A stretch of 64,000 nucleotides of DNA from NCBI RefSeq assembly GCF_019646055.1, contig NZ_JAESFE010000001.1:450466-514465 (forward strand), given 5' to 3'. The notes under the pieces are model-generated. The model worked only from the letters and a program-made list of their open reading frames with translations, was not told where the DNA came from and did not search any database. This stretch comes from Sodalis sp. CWE (GTDB lineage Bacteria > Pseudomonadota > Gammaproteobacteria > Enterobacterales > Enterobacteriaceae). The position numbers and the translations under genes are program-made. Every line of letters begins with the position of its first letter. The first letter of the stretch is position 1. This document shows, in pieces, positions 42,578 to 53,217 of this stretch.

Positions 42578-45018
42578 ATTTGAAAATGTGGAAAATTAAC
42601 AAAAGGTATTGATGAAGAAAACAAATAATGCTCACCACGATGGTGAAGACTGAATCGACAGTTATCATTGAAGCGTAAATAATATAAAGAAAGTTTAAGA
42701 AGACGTAGCACGGTAACGGTTATATTATCATTATCTTGGTAAAAATCACTACTACTAGTATTATTGTGTACTATATTATTTTTTCTTTGTTTTTGTTCGT
42801 TATGGTTTTCATTATTCTGACTTTTTTCCTCTAAAAACGTGGAAGTGGTATGTCTCATTTTTTCATGTGAAACATTAGTTGAGTTAATTGAGCGAACGAT
42901 TTTGCTGTTGAAACGGATTTTACGGTTTAGGTTACGATGTCGATAATAAGATGATGTCCGTTGTTCTTTTCTTTGTTTGCATTCAAAATTGATGTTTCTT
43001 GTTATTTTTTTTGCTTCAGTAGACTGCTGCATACGCTGATGAAAACGATGAAAATTATGGTAGTGACGATTATTTTCAACTTGACTCACTCGGTTTAAAT
43101 TATCGTTACGGCCATAACGGTTATTATACCGATATCGATACTGAACGCGTCGATTCAAGCGATCATTTTTTTCGTGACGAAAAGATGTTGTTAACTCGTT
43201 TGGTTCTGCAATAGTTATTAAAGATGTAGCATTCGTTTTCTGTTGCAATACTGATAGTAAATTAGTAATAAAAGATTTAAAACCATCCACTAAACGATTA
43301 AATAAACCATATACGAAACGACTATTTATCCTGGTTGTGCTAACATTAGATTCTTTTGTTAGTACATGCTCATTCAAAACATCTAATCGTTCATTAGCTA
43401 ACAGTGAATCATGGACTAAAAACGCTGTTAAAGATGGTTGTCGATGGTATTTTTGCTCAGATGAAGCGCTATACTCTATCGAATGACTTAATTCTGATTC
43501 GTGTAATTGTGGTAATAAATAACTTAAAGTGGATGCCGTTTCCTCGCCTTTACGCACACGCAGTACTGCATATTGTGGAGTTTGCATTTGATCATTCGGA
43601 ACAATAACTGCCCGAACTCCGCCTTGACGCTTCTCAATGGCATTAACTGCCTCACGTTTTTCATTCAGCAAATAAGATGCTATGGGAACTGGTACAATTG
43701 CATGTACCTCGTGAGTATTCTCTTTTAGAGCTTCTTCTTCAATAAGTCGAAGAATGGAAAGAGAAAGTGATTCATTATCACGAATAGTGCCTGTTCCATT
43801 ACAACGAGGACAAACGTGATGACTTGATTCACCTAATGAAGAACTTAGACGTTGGCGAGATAGTTCTAATAAACCAAATCGAGAGATACGTCCAATTTGG
43901 ATACGAGCCCGATCATGACGAACCAACTCTCGTAGAGAATTTTCCACCTCACGCTGATGATTTACCGGAGTCATGTCGATAAAGTCAATAACAATTAATC
44001 CACCTAAGTCACGCAAACGAAGTTGTCTAGCTATTTCATCTGCAGCTTCAAGATTAGTATTAAAAGCGGTCTCTTCAATATCACCACCTCGAGTTGAGCG
44101 TGCAGAATTAATGTCGATAGCTGTTAATGCCTCAGTGGTATCGATAGCAATAGAACCCCCAGAAGGAAGCTGTACTTTTCGCTGGAAAGCGGACTCAATT
44201 TGAGATTCAATCTGGTAGTGACTAAAAAGAGGAATTTCTCCACTATAAAGTTTAATTTTTCTGGTAAAATCAGGACGCCCTAGCGAAGCTATGTGTTCTT
44301 TTGCTAATCCAACCACTTTAGGGTTATCAATTAAAATTTCACCAATATCGGGTCGTAAATAATCACGAAAAGCCCGAATGATAACATCGCTTTCTTGATG
44401 AATTAAAAAAGGCGCTTGCCGTTCTTCAGCAGCTTTTTTAATTGCTTGCCAGTGTTTTAGACGAAAAGTTAGATCCCATTGTAACGCATTAGTGGATTTG
44501 CCAACACCAGCAGTACGAACAATAAGGCCCATACCATCCGGTAACTCAAGAGAAGCTAAAATTTCTTTCAATTCAGCTCGATCTTCACCTTCTATGCGTC
44601 GAGAAATTCCACCTGCACGAGGATTATTTGGCATAAGAACCAGGTAAGTCCCGGCTAAACTAATAAAAGTAGTTAGAGCAGCACCTTTGTTACCACGTTC
44701 TTCTTTGTCAACTTGCACAATAATTTCTTGACCTTCACGTAGCACATCTTTGATGCTGATTTTTCCATATAAACTGTTTGAAGAAAAATATTCACTAGAA
44801 ATTTCTTTAAGAGGAAGAAAACCGTGGCGTTCTACGCCGTAATCTACAAATGCTGCTTCTAAACTAGGTTCAATGCGAATAATTTTACCTTTATAAATGT
44901 TGGCTTTCTTCTGTTCATGTTTAGGACTTTCAATGTCTAAATCATATAATTTTTGGCCATCAACTAGGGCAATACGCAACTCTTCTCGTTGAGTTGCATT
45001 AATTAACATTCTTTTCAT
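42574..45018 (-). CDS. rne: Ribonuclease E, shortened C-terminal half
   Basis: RNase E is the main endonuclease of mRNA decay and also processes rRNA and tRNA. The catalytic half is intact: an S1 domain near 35-120, DNase I-like acids D302 and D345 with N304, and the zinc-link C403 and C406 (CPRCNG). The 814 residues compare with 1061 in E. coli. A likely membrane-binding amphipathic helix ([16 protein letters not shown]) near 570-590 and an arginine-rich RNA-binding stretch follow. The acidic, proline-rich scaffold that binds helicase, enolase and PNPase is not recognisable. The last 50 residues have no family resemblance, which may mean a frameshift replaced the natural end. Confidence 0.94.
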   Translation of the reverse strand: MKRMLINATQREELRIALVDGQKLYDLDIESPKHEQKKANIYKGKIIRIEPSLEAAFVDYGVERHGFLPLKEISSEYFSSNSLYGKISIKDVLREGQEIIVQVDKEERGNKGAALTTFISLAGTYLVLMPNNPRAGGISRRIEGEDRAELKEILASLELPDGMGLIVRTAGVGKSTNALQWDLTFRLKHWQAIKKAAEERQAPFLIHQESDVIIRAFRDYLRPDIGEILIDNPKVVGLAKEHIASLGRPDFTRKIKLYSGEIPLFSHYQIESQIESAFQRKVQLPSGGSIAIDTTEALTAIDINSARSTRGGDIEETAFNTNLEAADEIARQLRLRDLGGLIVIDFIDMTPVNHQREVENSLRELVRHDRARIQIGRISRFGLLELSRQRLSSSLGESSHHVCPRCNGTGTIRDNESLSLSILRLIEEEALKENTHEVHAIVPVPIASYLLNEKREAVNAIEKRQGGVRAVIVPNDQMQTPQYAVLRVRKGEETASTLSYLLPQLHESELSHSIEYSASSEQKYHRQPSLTAFLVHDSLLANERLDVLNEHVLTKESNVSTTRINSRFVYGLFNRLVDGFKSFITNLLSVLQQKTNATSLITIAEPNELTTSFRHEKNDRLNRRVQYRYRYNNRYGRNDNLNRVSQVENNRHYHNFHRFHQRMQQSTEAKKITRNINFECKQRKEQRTSSYYRHRNLNRKIRFNSKIVRSINSTNVSHEKMRHTTSTFLEEKSQNNENHNEQKQRKNNIVHNNTSSSDFYQDNDNITVTVLRLLKLSLYYLRFNDNCRFSLHHRGEHYLFSSSIPFVNFPHFQI

Positions 45019-45568
45019 CGTAATTTACTCGTTTATTTTTCTTAGAATATCTTAAGAATAAGGAAGTTAGTCTGTCAGTGATAGATTAATAACTTAGCGA
45101 AGCTAAACTGCAACCAAGAAACAATTTTTTTGATGATTTCTTTGCGTTTGTATTAAGGAATAGCTTTCCTTATTCAATAGAAAAAGAGGTTACGGAAACT
45201 CTCAATTTGAACAAGATTCCAATTTTTAGAGTCTTATTCCAATCTATAATCAAGTTTTTGCTTGATCACAGAATATTTACGTCATAAATTTATATTATAA
45301 ACTGATAAACTCAAAAATTTAAAATTCCTTAAACTTTGTTTCGTACAAAAATGAAAAACTCATGGTTAAAGCTCATATTGATAAATACACTATGTTGTTC
45401 ACTATATTTGAACTATTATTCATTACTAATTAATTTAAGCTAAGTCCGCTAATAATCTTAATCTAATTTTCGAAAAAAATTGTATAAACTTTTTAAAAAA
45501 CTCATTTATTAAAATCTCAAAACGAGACTGTCGAATTTGCATTTCAATATTTAAAGCATTTGATTTTT
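45019..45568. other. Divergent spacer between rne and rluC
   Basis: About 550 bases hold the leaders of both genes. In E. coli the rne leader carries structures that RNase E uses for self-control. I see a hairpin with arms AAGGAA and TTCCTT at about 45155-45171, but cannot show that it is equivalent. Confidence 0.45.
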
Positions 45569-46528
45569 ATGAAGATAAATAATTTTGGCGTACAACTTAT
45601 TAATGTTTCAGAAGACATATCTGGTCAACGAATTAGCAATTTTTTATTTACTTACCTGAAAGATGTTCCAGAAAGTGCAATTTATCGTTTCCTTCGTAAA
45701 GGAAATATACGCGTTAACAAAAAAAGAGTAAAACCAGAATATAAGCTACAAAATAACGATAAATTACGTATTCCTCCAATACAACGAACAAAACAAAGTC
45801 ATGTCTTTAATCAATTGAATAAATTTACAATATTAAATGCTGATATTCTTTATGAAGATAAAAGTCTATTAATTTTAAATAAACCATCTGGAACGGCTGT
45901 GCATGGAGGAAGCGGTCTTAATATTGGCCTTATTGAATATCTTCGAGCATTACGTCCTACAGAAAATTTTCTAGCACTGGTTCATCGTTTAGATAAAGAG
46001 ACCTCTGGAGTTTTATTAATAGCCAAAAAGCGATCAGTATTGCGTACTCTACACGAACAAATGCGCGCTAAAAAAATTCAAAAAGAATATCTAGCTCTAG
46101 TACGTGGCCACTGGAAACCTAATGTCAAGGTTATTTCGGCGCCACTTTTAAAATATTGTTTTTCCAATAGCAGAAAATATGTCATGCAAATTAACGCCGC
46201 GGGCAAACCATCAGAAACCCTTTTTAAAATTGAAGAACGTTTCAGGTTTGCTACTTTAGTTCGAGCAAGTCCAATAACTGGACGTACTCACCAAATTCGA
46301 GCTCATGCTCAGTATGCGGGACATCCAATTGCATTTGATGATCGCTATGGCGATAAAACATTTAATCGAAAATTAAAAAGTTATGGCATAACCAGGCTAT
46401 TTTTACATGCCATATCCGTTCGTTTTAATTATCCAAAAAATGGGAACATCTTTCAGATTAAAGCGCCAATGGATTTATCTTTACATCAATGCTTATCATG
46501 TTTGCGACGTTCTTTTAAAGAAAAGTGA
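45569..46528 (+). CDS. rluC: 23S rRNA pseudouridine(955/2504/2580) synthase RluC
   Basis: RluC makes three pseudouridines in 23S rRNA. With the ATG at 45569 the protein has 319 residues, exactly the E. coli length; the frame stays open three codons further to a TTG at 45560. An S4 RNA-binding domain comes first (YRFLRKGNIRVNKKRVKPEYKL), followed by the catalytic motif HRLDKETSG with the nucleophilic aspartate near residue 142. TGRTHQIRAHAQYAGHPI is also typical. Divergent from rne, as in E. coli. A small hairpin covers its last codons (46510-46522). Confidence 0.96.
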   Translation: MKINNFGVQLINVSEDISGQRISNFLFTYLKDVPESAIYRFLRKGNIRVNKKRVKPEYKLQNNDKLRIPPIQRTKQSHVFNQLNKFTILNADILYEDKSLLILNKPSGTAVHGGSGLNIGLIEYLRALRPTENFLALVHRLDKETSGVLLIAKKRSVLRTLHEQMRAKKIQKEYLALVRGHWKPNVKVISAPLLKYCFSNSRKYVMQINAAGKPSETLFKIEERFRFATLVRASPITGRTHQIRAHAQYAGHPIAFDDRYGDKTFNRKLKSYGITRLFLHAISVRFNYPKNGNIFQIKAPMDLSLHQCLSCLRRSFKEK

Positions 46529-47680
46529 GAATTAGAAAAATATTTCGCACTTCCGTTCAATTATTGCTTTTTTAAAACATAAAAACAGTTACTATTTTCA
46601 TACTTATTCAATTTACGAAAAATTGTTATTTTAAGGCTATATTACCAATACTTCTTATTTCATAGAATGACGAGTCGCTCCATTATTGAAATTACAACAA
46701 AATCAATATAACTATAAAATCGTAATGATTAAAAATTTTTAATAATTAAGTAATATTCATTATTCTTAACTTACAGTTCCTATGGAAAATATACTGTCAA
46801 ACTTCTATTTATTCATAAGGTAATTTTTAAAATTTTAGAAGGGATAAAACTAACAAACTCTATTAAGATTAAAGGTAGTCGGTACGTTCAATTATAAAAT
46901 ATTGTCTAGTTCCATCAAAAACGTTTTAAAGAAATTGGTACAATATCATGTATTAGTATAATGTATGCGTTCTTCGCGATAACCCTTAAAAATTAATTTA
47001 AAAATTTATTTATACATGCTAGAATTTAGCAATGCATATTGAGAATGTGCTGATTGATAGCAGCATGATCAAACTAGTAAATAAAAGGATCTTTTTTAAA
47101 GAAATTCTAATTTTTTAAATCATAAGACGATCCCTGTTAAATGTAACAATATGCTTTCTACTTGAATTAAATTAAAGAGTGTTTAGCAATTCTAGACTTC
47201 AGGTAAAGATTTTATTACAATCTATATCGAAATTACCTGAAATTTCAATGGCAGCTTATTTGTCTTAAAACAATGTTGCAAATGATGCTCTTCGGGCAGA
47301 TAATGAATAAAAGATAAAAAGTATTAATCAATAGTTATACAGTAAACAAAACAAGTAATTAATTAAAGTTAATCGATTAACCAAAGAATTATCAAAATTC
47401 TTTTTATAAAAAAATTTATGTTAATAATCAAATTTAATAGCTTTTAATGAGTAATTATAACGATAATAAAAATTTATTCTCTATCTATTCCCAATTTATC
47501 GTCTATATGTACTGTACAAAAACTACAGGTATAAATTAGGATCGATCAAGTATAACATGGATGTTTTACATAATCTGTAAAATAAATAGATTTCGATTCA
47601 TGTTATAACGTATTAATTTATTTTTTACAAAGACAGGAAAGCCAACATACTCCCTATGCTGGCTTAAAAAGGAGCAAACA
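46529..47680. other. Gene-free stretch between rluC and rpmF (yceF, yceD missing)
   Basis: E. coli has yceF and yceD in this interval; neither is recognisable in about 1150 bases. The last 42 bases hold a hairpin and ribosome site for rpmF, described separately. Confidence 0.6.
47639..47665 (+). promoter_or_regulatory. Hairpin in the rpmF leader
   Basis: Arms AAGCCA-CATA and TATG-TGGCTT pair around the loop CTCCC, with one A/C mismatch, giving ten base pairs. The structure ends five bases before the GGAG ribosome site of rpmF. The position suggests control of translation or RNA stability, but no ligand or protein is known to me. Confidence 0.4.
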
Positions 47681-47854
47681 GTGGCAGTACAACAAAATAA
47701 ACCTACTCGTTCAAAAAGAGGAATGCGTCGTTCTCACGATACATTAGCTAACCCAATTATATCAGTAGATAAACATTCCGGTGAAACTCATCTACGTCAC
47801 CATATCACTTGTAATGGATTTTACCGTGGTCGTAAGATTCATTACTACTTTTAG
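47681..47854 (+). CDS. rpmF: 50S ribosomal protein L32
   Basis: L32 is a small protein of the large ribosomal subunit. It has 57 residues, the E. coli length. The opening [20 protein letters not shown]-like segment and the end [14 protein letters not shown] are diagnostic. The start is GTG with GGAG six bases upstream. Its TAG stop shares one base with the GTG start of plsX (TAGTG), so the two genes are coupled. In E. coli rpmF and plsX are also neighbours but do not overlap like this. Confidence 0.96.
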   Translation: MAVQQNKPTRSKRGMRRSHDTLANPIISVDKHSGETHLRHHITCNGFYRGRKIHYYF

Positions 47855-48873
47855 TGGTTAGAGACTCAACATTGAGACATCTAACCATTGCGTTAGATGC
47901 TATGGGCGGTGATTTTGGTCCTAAAGTAACAATACCTGCTGCTTTACAAGCATTAAATTTGTATCCTCAGCTTAATTTGTTACTTATTGGTAATCCAGAA
48001 GCGATACGTCCTTTACTGGTAAAAACTGATTCTATCTTACTTGAACGATTGGTAGTTATTCCTGCTAGATCAGTGATTACTAACGACGCCAAGCCATCGC
48101 AAGCTATAAGAGCAAGTCGTGGTACATCCATGCGTATTATGCTAGAACTTATTAAGGATAACAGTGCTCAAGCCTGTGTTAGCGCTGGAAATACCGGCGC
48201 ATTAGTTGGACTAGCAAAGTTTGTATTAAAACCCCTTAAAGGTATTGAACGACCAGCTTTAATGGTTATTTTACCGCACCAAAAATCAGGTAAAACAGTT
48301 GTGCTGGACTTAGGGGCTAATGTTTACTGTGATGGCCGGATGCTAACACAATTCGCTTTAATGGGTTCAGTGATAGCAGAACACATTGTTGGAATCGCTA
48401 ATCCACGTGTAGCTTTATTAAATATTGGTGAGGAAGAAATCAAGGGAATTGATCCAATTCAACATGCAGCATCCTTGTTAAGAAACGCTCCGTCAATTAA
48501 TTATATTGGTTATCTTGAAGCTAATGAATTACTAACAGGAAAAACTGATGTTCTTGTTTGCGATGGTTTTATCGGAAACATCACATTAAAGACTATGGAA
48601 GGAGTAATAAGAGTCATTTCATCGTTACTAGCTCCTCCTGAAGGAGATAAAAAAAAACAGAGTTGGCTAATACAACAATTTAATCAGTTAAACCCCGACC
48701 AATATAATGGTGCCTATTTGGTAGGTTTACGTGGTACAGTAATTAAAAGTCATGGGGCAGCTAATCAACATGCATTTATCGCTGCTATTAAGCAAGCTAT
48801 TCAAGCAATGGAGCGAAGAATTCCAGAGCGAATAGGTGCACGCCTAGACGCAGAACCACTTAAAAGCGATTAA
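47854..48873 (+). CDS. plsX: Phosphate acyltransferase PlsX
   Basis: PlsX makes acyl-phosphate from acyl-ACP, feeding phospholipid synthesis. The 339 residues begin with a GTG that overlaps the rpmF stop. The family motif [14 protein letters not shown] lies at 10-23, and SAGNTGALV and [18 protein letters not shown] are conserved. The C-terminal [18 protein letters not shown] helix is typical. fabH starts five bases after the stop, so rpmF, plsX, fabH, fabD, fabG and acpP form a compact cluster, as in E. coli. Confidence 0.97.
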   Translation: MVRDSTLRHLTIALDAMGGDFGPKVTIPAALQALNLYPQLNLLLIGNPEAIRPLLVKTDSILLERLVVIPARSVITNDAKPSQAIRASRGTSMRIMLELIKDNSAQACVSAGNTGALVGLAKFVLKPLKGIERPALMVILPHQKSGKTVVLDLGANVYCDGRMLTQFALMGSVIAEHIVGIANPRVALLNIGEEEIKGIDPIQHAASLLRNAPSINYIGYLEANELLTGKTDVLVCDGFIGNITLKTMEGVIRVISSLLAPPEGDKKKQSWLIQQFNQLNPDQYNGAYLVGLRGTVIKSHGAANQHAFIAAIKQAIQAMERRIPERIGARLDAEPLKSD

Positions 48874-48878
48874 GGTAC

Positions 48879-49850
48879 ATGTTCACAAAGATTGTTGGTA
48901 CAGGAAGTTATCTTCCTACACACGTTCGATCAAATGCTGATTTGGAAAAAATGGTAAATACATCAGACGAATGGATTGTTGTTCGTACTGGTATTCGTGA
49001 GCGTCGTATTGCTGCGATTGATGAGACTGTTTCTTGTATGGGAAGAAACGCGGCTGAACGAGCGCTAGCTATGGCAGGTATTGAAGCCGAAAAAGTTGGC
49101 ATGATTATTGTTGCTACTACATCATCTAGCCATGCTTTTCCGAGTTCAGCCTGTCAGATTCAACGCGGACTTGGTATAAATGACTGCATTTCTTTTGATT
49201 TAGCAGCGGCCTGTTCTGGTTTTACTTATGCGCTAAGCGTAGCTGATAGTTATGTTAAAGCAGCCAATTATATTGGAAAGAATATAGTAGAGTACGCACT
49301 TGTAGTTGGTTCTGATGCACTAAGTTATACTTTGGACCCTAAAGATCGGGAAACACTGATTTTATTTGGTGATGGCGCTGGAGCAGTGGTTCTTGGGCGT
49401 TCTGTTGAACCAGGTATTATTTCCACTCATTTACATGCTAAAGGTTGTTACGGTGATCTATTAAAACTTCCTTATCATAATCGGTTTGATCCAAATTCTT
49501 CAGTTTATCTGAAGATGTCTGGTAACGAAGTTTTCAAAGTTGCGGTCACTGAATTAATTAATATCGTTGATGAGGCGCTTAACGCTAACGGTATCGAAAG
49601 AAATGAATTGAATTGGTTAGTACCTCACCAAGCCAATATTCGTATTATTACTGCTACCGCAAAGCGACTAGGAATAGATATGGAAAAAGTAGTCATTACT
49701 CTTGATCGTCACGGAAATACTTCTGCAGCTTCCATTCCGTTAGCATTAGATGAAGCAGTGCGAGATAACCGTATTCAGCCTGGACATCTAGTGCTTCTTG
49801 AAGCATTTGGTGGTGGGTTTACATGGGGATCAGTATTACTACGATTTTAA
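48879..49850 (+). CDS. fabH: 3-oxoacyl-[ACP] synthase III
   Basis: FabH starts fatty-acid synthesis by condensing acetyl-CoA with malonyl-ACP. The 323 residues show the catalytic cysteine in [13 protein letters not shown] near 112, the histidine in [10 protein letters not shown] near 250 and the asparagine in HGNTSAAS near 280. The C-terminal [14 protein letters not shown] is the family signature. It is tightly packed between plsX and fabD. Confidence 0.97.
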   Translation: MFTKIVGTGSYLPTHVRSNADLEKMVNTSDEWIVVRTGIRERRIAAIDETVSCMGRNAAERALAMAGIEAEKVGMIIVATTSSSHAFPSSACQIQRGLGINDCISFDLAAACSGFTYALSVADSYVKAANYIGKNIVEYALVVGSDALSYTLDPKDRETLILFGDGAGAVVLGRSVEPGIISTHLHAKGCYGDLLKLPYHNRFDPNSSVYLKMSGNEVFKVAVTELINIVDEALNANGIERNELNWLVPHQANIRIITATAKRLGIDMEKVVITLDRHGNTSAASIPLALDEAVRDNRIQPGHLVLLEAFGGGFTWGSVLLRF

Positions 49851-49880
49851 TAATTTAACTCTTTAATTTCAGAAAGGAAC

Positions 49881-50876
49881 ATGATGACTAGTTTTGCTAT
49901 GGTATTTCCAGGGCAAGGTTCTCAAAAAGTAGGCATGTTAACAGACCTAGCAAAAAATTATCCAATAGTTAGAACAACATTTAATGAGGCTTCTTCTATT
50001 TTACACTACGATTTATGGAAGTTAGTACAATATGGTCCATCGGAAAAACTAAATAGAACTTATGTAACTCAACCAGCTTTATTAGCTGCATCGGTTGCCA
50101 TTTGGCGTATTTGGAAAGCTAAAAGAGGAAAGATGCCAACTTTTATGGGAGGACATAGTCTAGGTGAGTATTCCGCACTTGTATGTGCTGATAGTTTAAA
50201 TTTTTTTGATGCAATTTCTTTAGTAGCTCTTCGAGGGAAGATAATGCAAAAAGCATTTCCAGCTGGCACTTGTGCGATGTCTGCTATTATAGGTCTTAAA
50301 AGCAATTTGATCATGACTATTTGCAAAGAAGCATCTCAAGAACAGATTGTTTCGCCGGCAAATTTTAATGCACCCGACCAAATTGTTATTGCTGGACATA
50401 AAGAAGCAGTCGAACGTGCCTGTTCAGCCTGCAAGAAAGCTGGAGCAAAACGCATAGTTCTATTGCCAATAAGTGTGCCATCCCACTGTGCTTTAATGAA
50501 ACCGGCTGCTGAAGAATTGGCAAAAAAACTAAACACCATAACATTTTCTACACCTAAAATTCCTGTAATTAACAATGTTGATATACGTATAGAAAAAGAT
50601 CCAAAGGATATTTGTCAAGCGTTAATTCGTCAACTTTATAATCCAATTTATTGGACAAAAGTTGTCGAATATTTATCGTTGCAAGGGGTAGAAATATTAC
50701 TAGAAATCGGTCCTGGAAAAGTACTGACTAATCTAACCAAGCGAATTGTTAAGACTTTATTAAGCGTAGCAGTAAACGATTCTAATTCATTAATAAAAAC
50801 GATTAAACAAGAAAATTTTGGAGATAAGATTACTAATGAATCTAAAAGGAAAAACTGCGCTGGTAACCGGTTCTAG
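49881..50876 (+). CDS. fabD: Malonyl-CoA:ACP transacylase, extended C-terminus
   Basis: FabD moves malonate from CoA to ACP. The 331 residues include the nucleophile motif GHSLGEYSAL near 91-100, the oxyanion segment FPGQGSQKVGM at the start, and H201-like VPSHCALM. The family usually ends near residue 309. Here about 20 extra residues (DKITNESKRKN and more) run past the normal end and overlap the first 41 bases of fabG in another frame. This looks like loss of the original stop codon. A ribosome site (GAAAGGAA) lies just before the start. Confidence 0.96.
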   Translation: MMTSFAMVFPGQGSQKVGMLTDLAKNYPIVRTTFNEASSILHYDLWKLVQYGPSEKLNRTYVTQPALLAASVAIWRIWKAKRGKMPTFMGGHSLGEYSALVCADSLNFFDAISLVALRGKIMQKAFPAGTCAMSAIIGLKSNLIMTICKEASQEQIVSPANFNAPDQIVIAGHKEAVERACSACKKAGAKRIVLLPISVPSHCALMKPAAEELAKKLNTITFSTPKIPVINNVDIRIEKDPKDICQALIRQLYNPIYWTKVVEYLSLQGVEILLEIGPGKVLTNLTKRIVKTLLSVAVNDSNSLIKTIKQENFGDKITNESKRKNCAGNRF

Positions 50877-51570
50877 CCGAGGTATTGGTCGCGCAACAGC
50901 AGAAATGCTTGCAGGGAAGGGAGCTACAGTTATTGGCACTGCTACCAGTGAGTTAGGTGCTTCAATTGTTAGCTCTTATCTTAATGGTAAAGGGAAAGGA
51001 ATAGAATTGGACGTGTCTGACAGCGCATCTATCTGTGCTTGTTTAAAACAAATACATACAGAATTTGGAAGTATAGATATTTTGGTGAATAATACAGGTG
51101 TTAAACGTGATAATTTGTTAATACGTATGAAAGAAGATGAATGGCAGTCTGTTCTCGATATTAACTTGACATCTGTATTTCGTATTTCAAAAATAGTAAT
51201 ACGATCGATGATAAAAAAACATTACGGTAGAATTATTAATATTGGTTCCATTGTAGGTACTATAGGGAATATTGGTCAAGCAAATTATGCTTCGTCCAAA
51301 GCGGGTTTGGTGGGACTCAGTAGATCCTTAGCACGTGAGGTGGCTTCATACGGTATTACCGTTAACATAGTTGCACCGGGTTTTATATCGACTGATATGA
51401 CTAAAGGATTAGAAAAGGAACATCGCGAAAAAATTTTATCTAAAATTCCTACAAATCGTTTTGGTTCTCCGAGAGAAGTTGCTAGCGCTGTTGCGTTCTT
51501 CGCCTCAGAGGAGGCAGCATACATAACTGGCGAAATAATACATGTTAATGGTGGAATGTGTATGTTGTAA
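50836..51570 (+). CDS. fabG: 3-oxoacyl-[ACP] reductase
   Basis: FabG reduces 3-oxoacyl-ACP with NADPH, an essential step in elongation. I chose the ATG at 50836, giving 244 residues like E. coli, because MNLKGKTALVTGSS aligns with its start; an upstream in-frame start at 50818 would add six residues. The nucleotide-binding GSSRGIG, the NNTG variant of NNAG, the catalytic serine in IGSIVGT, and the Y and K of YASSKAG are visible. The start lies inside the extended end of fabD. Confidence 0.97.
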   Translation: MNLKGKTALVTGSSRGIGRATAEMLAGKGATVIGTATSELGASIVSSYLNGKGKGIELDVSDSASICACLKQIHTEFGSIDILVNNTGVKRDNLLIRMKEDEWQSVLDINLTSVFRISKIVIRSMIKKHYGRIINIGSIVGTIGNIGQANYASSKAGLVGLSRSLAREVASYGITVNIVAPGFISTDMTKGLEKEHREKILSKIPTNRFGSPREVASAVAFFASEEAAYITGEIIHVNGGMCML

Positions 51571-51647
51571 AATCAATTTTTATTCATCTTTTTGATAAAA
51601 AAGAAGATAGAATAGAATTGTAAGTTGAAATTTAGTTAGTCGAGGTT

Positions 51648-51661
51648 GAGTTATGTAACTC
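51648..51661 (+). promoter_or_regulatory. Perfect hairpin in the fabG-acpP spacer
   Basis: Arms GAGTTA and TAACTC surround TG. Outer CGAG and CTCG nearly extend the stem. It lies 55 bases before the acpP start, where E. coli has the acpP promoter. A TATAAA follows at 51677. It could be a leader structure or a protein site. Confidence 0.35.
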
Positions 51662-51716
51662 TCGATTCTTGTTTACTATAAAACATCGCGTGAATAAATT
51701 TTGATAGGAAAATAGT

Positions 51717-51953
51717 ATGAGCACTATCGAAGATAGCGTTAAAACAATTATTGCTGAACAATTAGGAGTGAAGAAAGAGGAAGTTGTTAATCATGCATCT
51801 TTCGTTGATGATCTCGGAGCCGATTCTCTTGATACAGTTGAATTAGTAATGGCTTTAGAAGAAGAATTTGATACTGAAATCCCAGATGAAGAAGCTGAAA
51901 AAATTACTACTGTTCAAGCGGCAATCGATTTTATTCAAGCAAGTCAGAAGTAA
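51717..51953 (+). CDS. acpP: Acyl carrier protein
   Basis: ACP carries growing acyl chains on a phosphopantetheine arm attached by AcpS. It has 78 residues, the E. coli length, and is nearly identical to it. The attachment serine lies in [18 protein letters not shown] near residue 37. The protein is strongly acidic, as expected. It has its own 146-base leader after fabG. The fabF gene that follows in E. coli is missing. Confidence 0.98.
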   Translation: MSTIEDSVKTIIAEQLGVKKEEVVNHASFVDDLGADSLDTVELVMALEEEFDTEIPDEEAEKITTVQAAIDFIQASQK

Positions 51954-52334
51954 TAAAAATTTTTGTCAATAAATATCTCTTAAGCTAAAAATCTTAAATT
52001 TCGATAGGCTAGATCAATTTATGAAAAATAATTTGTCTTTCGAAATAAAGCGAACAACAGGAAAGAACATTTAAATTTGCTCAGTATCTTGCTGAATCAG
52101 CGGTTAGGTGGTTTTTTCTTATTGTTATGTTATCAACAATCTCAGTTAACTTTAACTATATATTTAAATTTTCATGATCAGCTCTTTTTAATAAGCATAC
52201 TTAATAAACGTAATTAACGACTATAAGGAAATAGAATCCAAATTACAGAATAAATTTTTTAATCCAGAGAAAATTTATTTTTATTAAAAGAACTTACATT
52301 CTATAATAGAAAAAATTGAAAAAACAACTTAATA
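51954..52334. other. Gap where fabF would lie
   Basis: E. coli has fabF between acpP and pabC. These 381 bases contain no open frame or recognisable condensing-enzyme fragment. Elongation would then depend on a FabB-type enzyme encoded elsewhere, which FabA's presence makes likely. Confidence 0.6.
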
Positions 52335-53150
52335 ATGAAAGATGAAACATGTTGGATTAACGGTATTCAAAGCAAAAAATTATCTCTCACTGATCGCACA
52401 ATCCATTTTGGAGACGGGTTTTTCACTACAACTCGAGTTATAAATGGTAAAATTCACCTTTTATCATGGCATCTTGAACGACTGCTGCTAGCAGCAAATC
52501 GACTATTGTTTGCACCGTTTGATGTAATTGCTCTACGAGAAGAAATGTTAATAGCAGCAAAAACAAGCAACAAAAATAATGGTGTTGTTAAAGTATTAAT
52601 TAGTCGGGGTGAAGGAAATCGAGGTTATAGCTTCAAAAATTGTAATAGTCCGACACGAATCGTCTTTTACTCACCTTATCCAAGAGGTTACCTAAAATGG
52701 CGCCAAAACGGAATACGACTATGTAAAAGTCCAATTCGTTTAACACGTAATCCTTTACTAGCTGGCATCAAGCATAACAACAGACTCGAACAAATAATGA
52801 TCCGAGCTCATATGGAACCCACTGGGGCGGATGAAGCGCTGGTGTTGGATTCTGAAGGGAAAGTAGTAGAGTGCATAAGCGCCAACCTTTTTTGGCGAAA
52901 AGGATTAGAAGTTTTTACTCCAAAAATATATTATGCTGGCGTTTCTGGTGTAATGCGCCGTCACGTCATATCAGTATTACCGACACTTGGATATTCTTTA
53001 TCAGAAGTTTTAGTCGGTCCTAACGCTCTGGAAGTTGCAGAAGAAGTGTTTATTACTAATTCGTTGTTGCCATTAGCTTCAGTAAAAGAGATAGATGGTC
53101 GGCATTATAATGACAAGACTCTTTACCTTCAACTTTCTTTGTTGTGTTAA
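52335..53150 (+). CDS. pabC: Aminodeoxychorismate lyase
   Basis: PabC releases 4-aminobenzoate from aminodeoxychorismate for folate synthesis, using pyridoxal phosphate. The 271 residues (E. coli 269) show the fold-type IV pattern. FGDGFFTTTRV lies near the start, the cofactor lysine is in LLAGIKHNNRLEQ near residue 145, and EALVLDSEGKVVECISANLFW near 175-195. It opens a run with mltG, tmk, holB and ycfH, the E. coli order. Folate made here feeds glyA. Confidence 0.95.
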   Translation: MKDETCWINGIQSKKLSLTDRTIHFGDGFFTTTRVINGKIHLLSWHLERLLLAANRLLFAPFDVIALREEMLIAAKTSNKNNGVVKVLISRGEGNRGYSFKNCNSPTRIVFYSPYPRGYLKWRQNGIRLCKSPIRLTRNPLLAGIKHNNRLEQIMIRAHMEPTGADEALVLDSEGKVVECISANLFWRKGLEVFTPKIYYAGVSGVMRRHVISVLPTLGYSLSEVLVGPNALEVAEEVFITNSLLPLASVKEIDGRHYNDKTLYLQLSLLC

Positions 53151-53217
53151 TTAATACTTAAAAGCTTAAAGATAACGTTTTAAAAAAATTTTTTATTTAC
53201 TAGTTAAGATTGACACA

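Noticed and set aside
42405-42599. 64-codon plus-strand frame beside the rne stop
   Set aside because: It is antisense to the end of rne and to the minus-strand tail frame and shows no features of its own.
51954-52334. Remnant of fabF
   Set aside because: No reading frame or motif of a condensing enzyme could be recognised in the gap on either strand.
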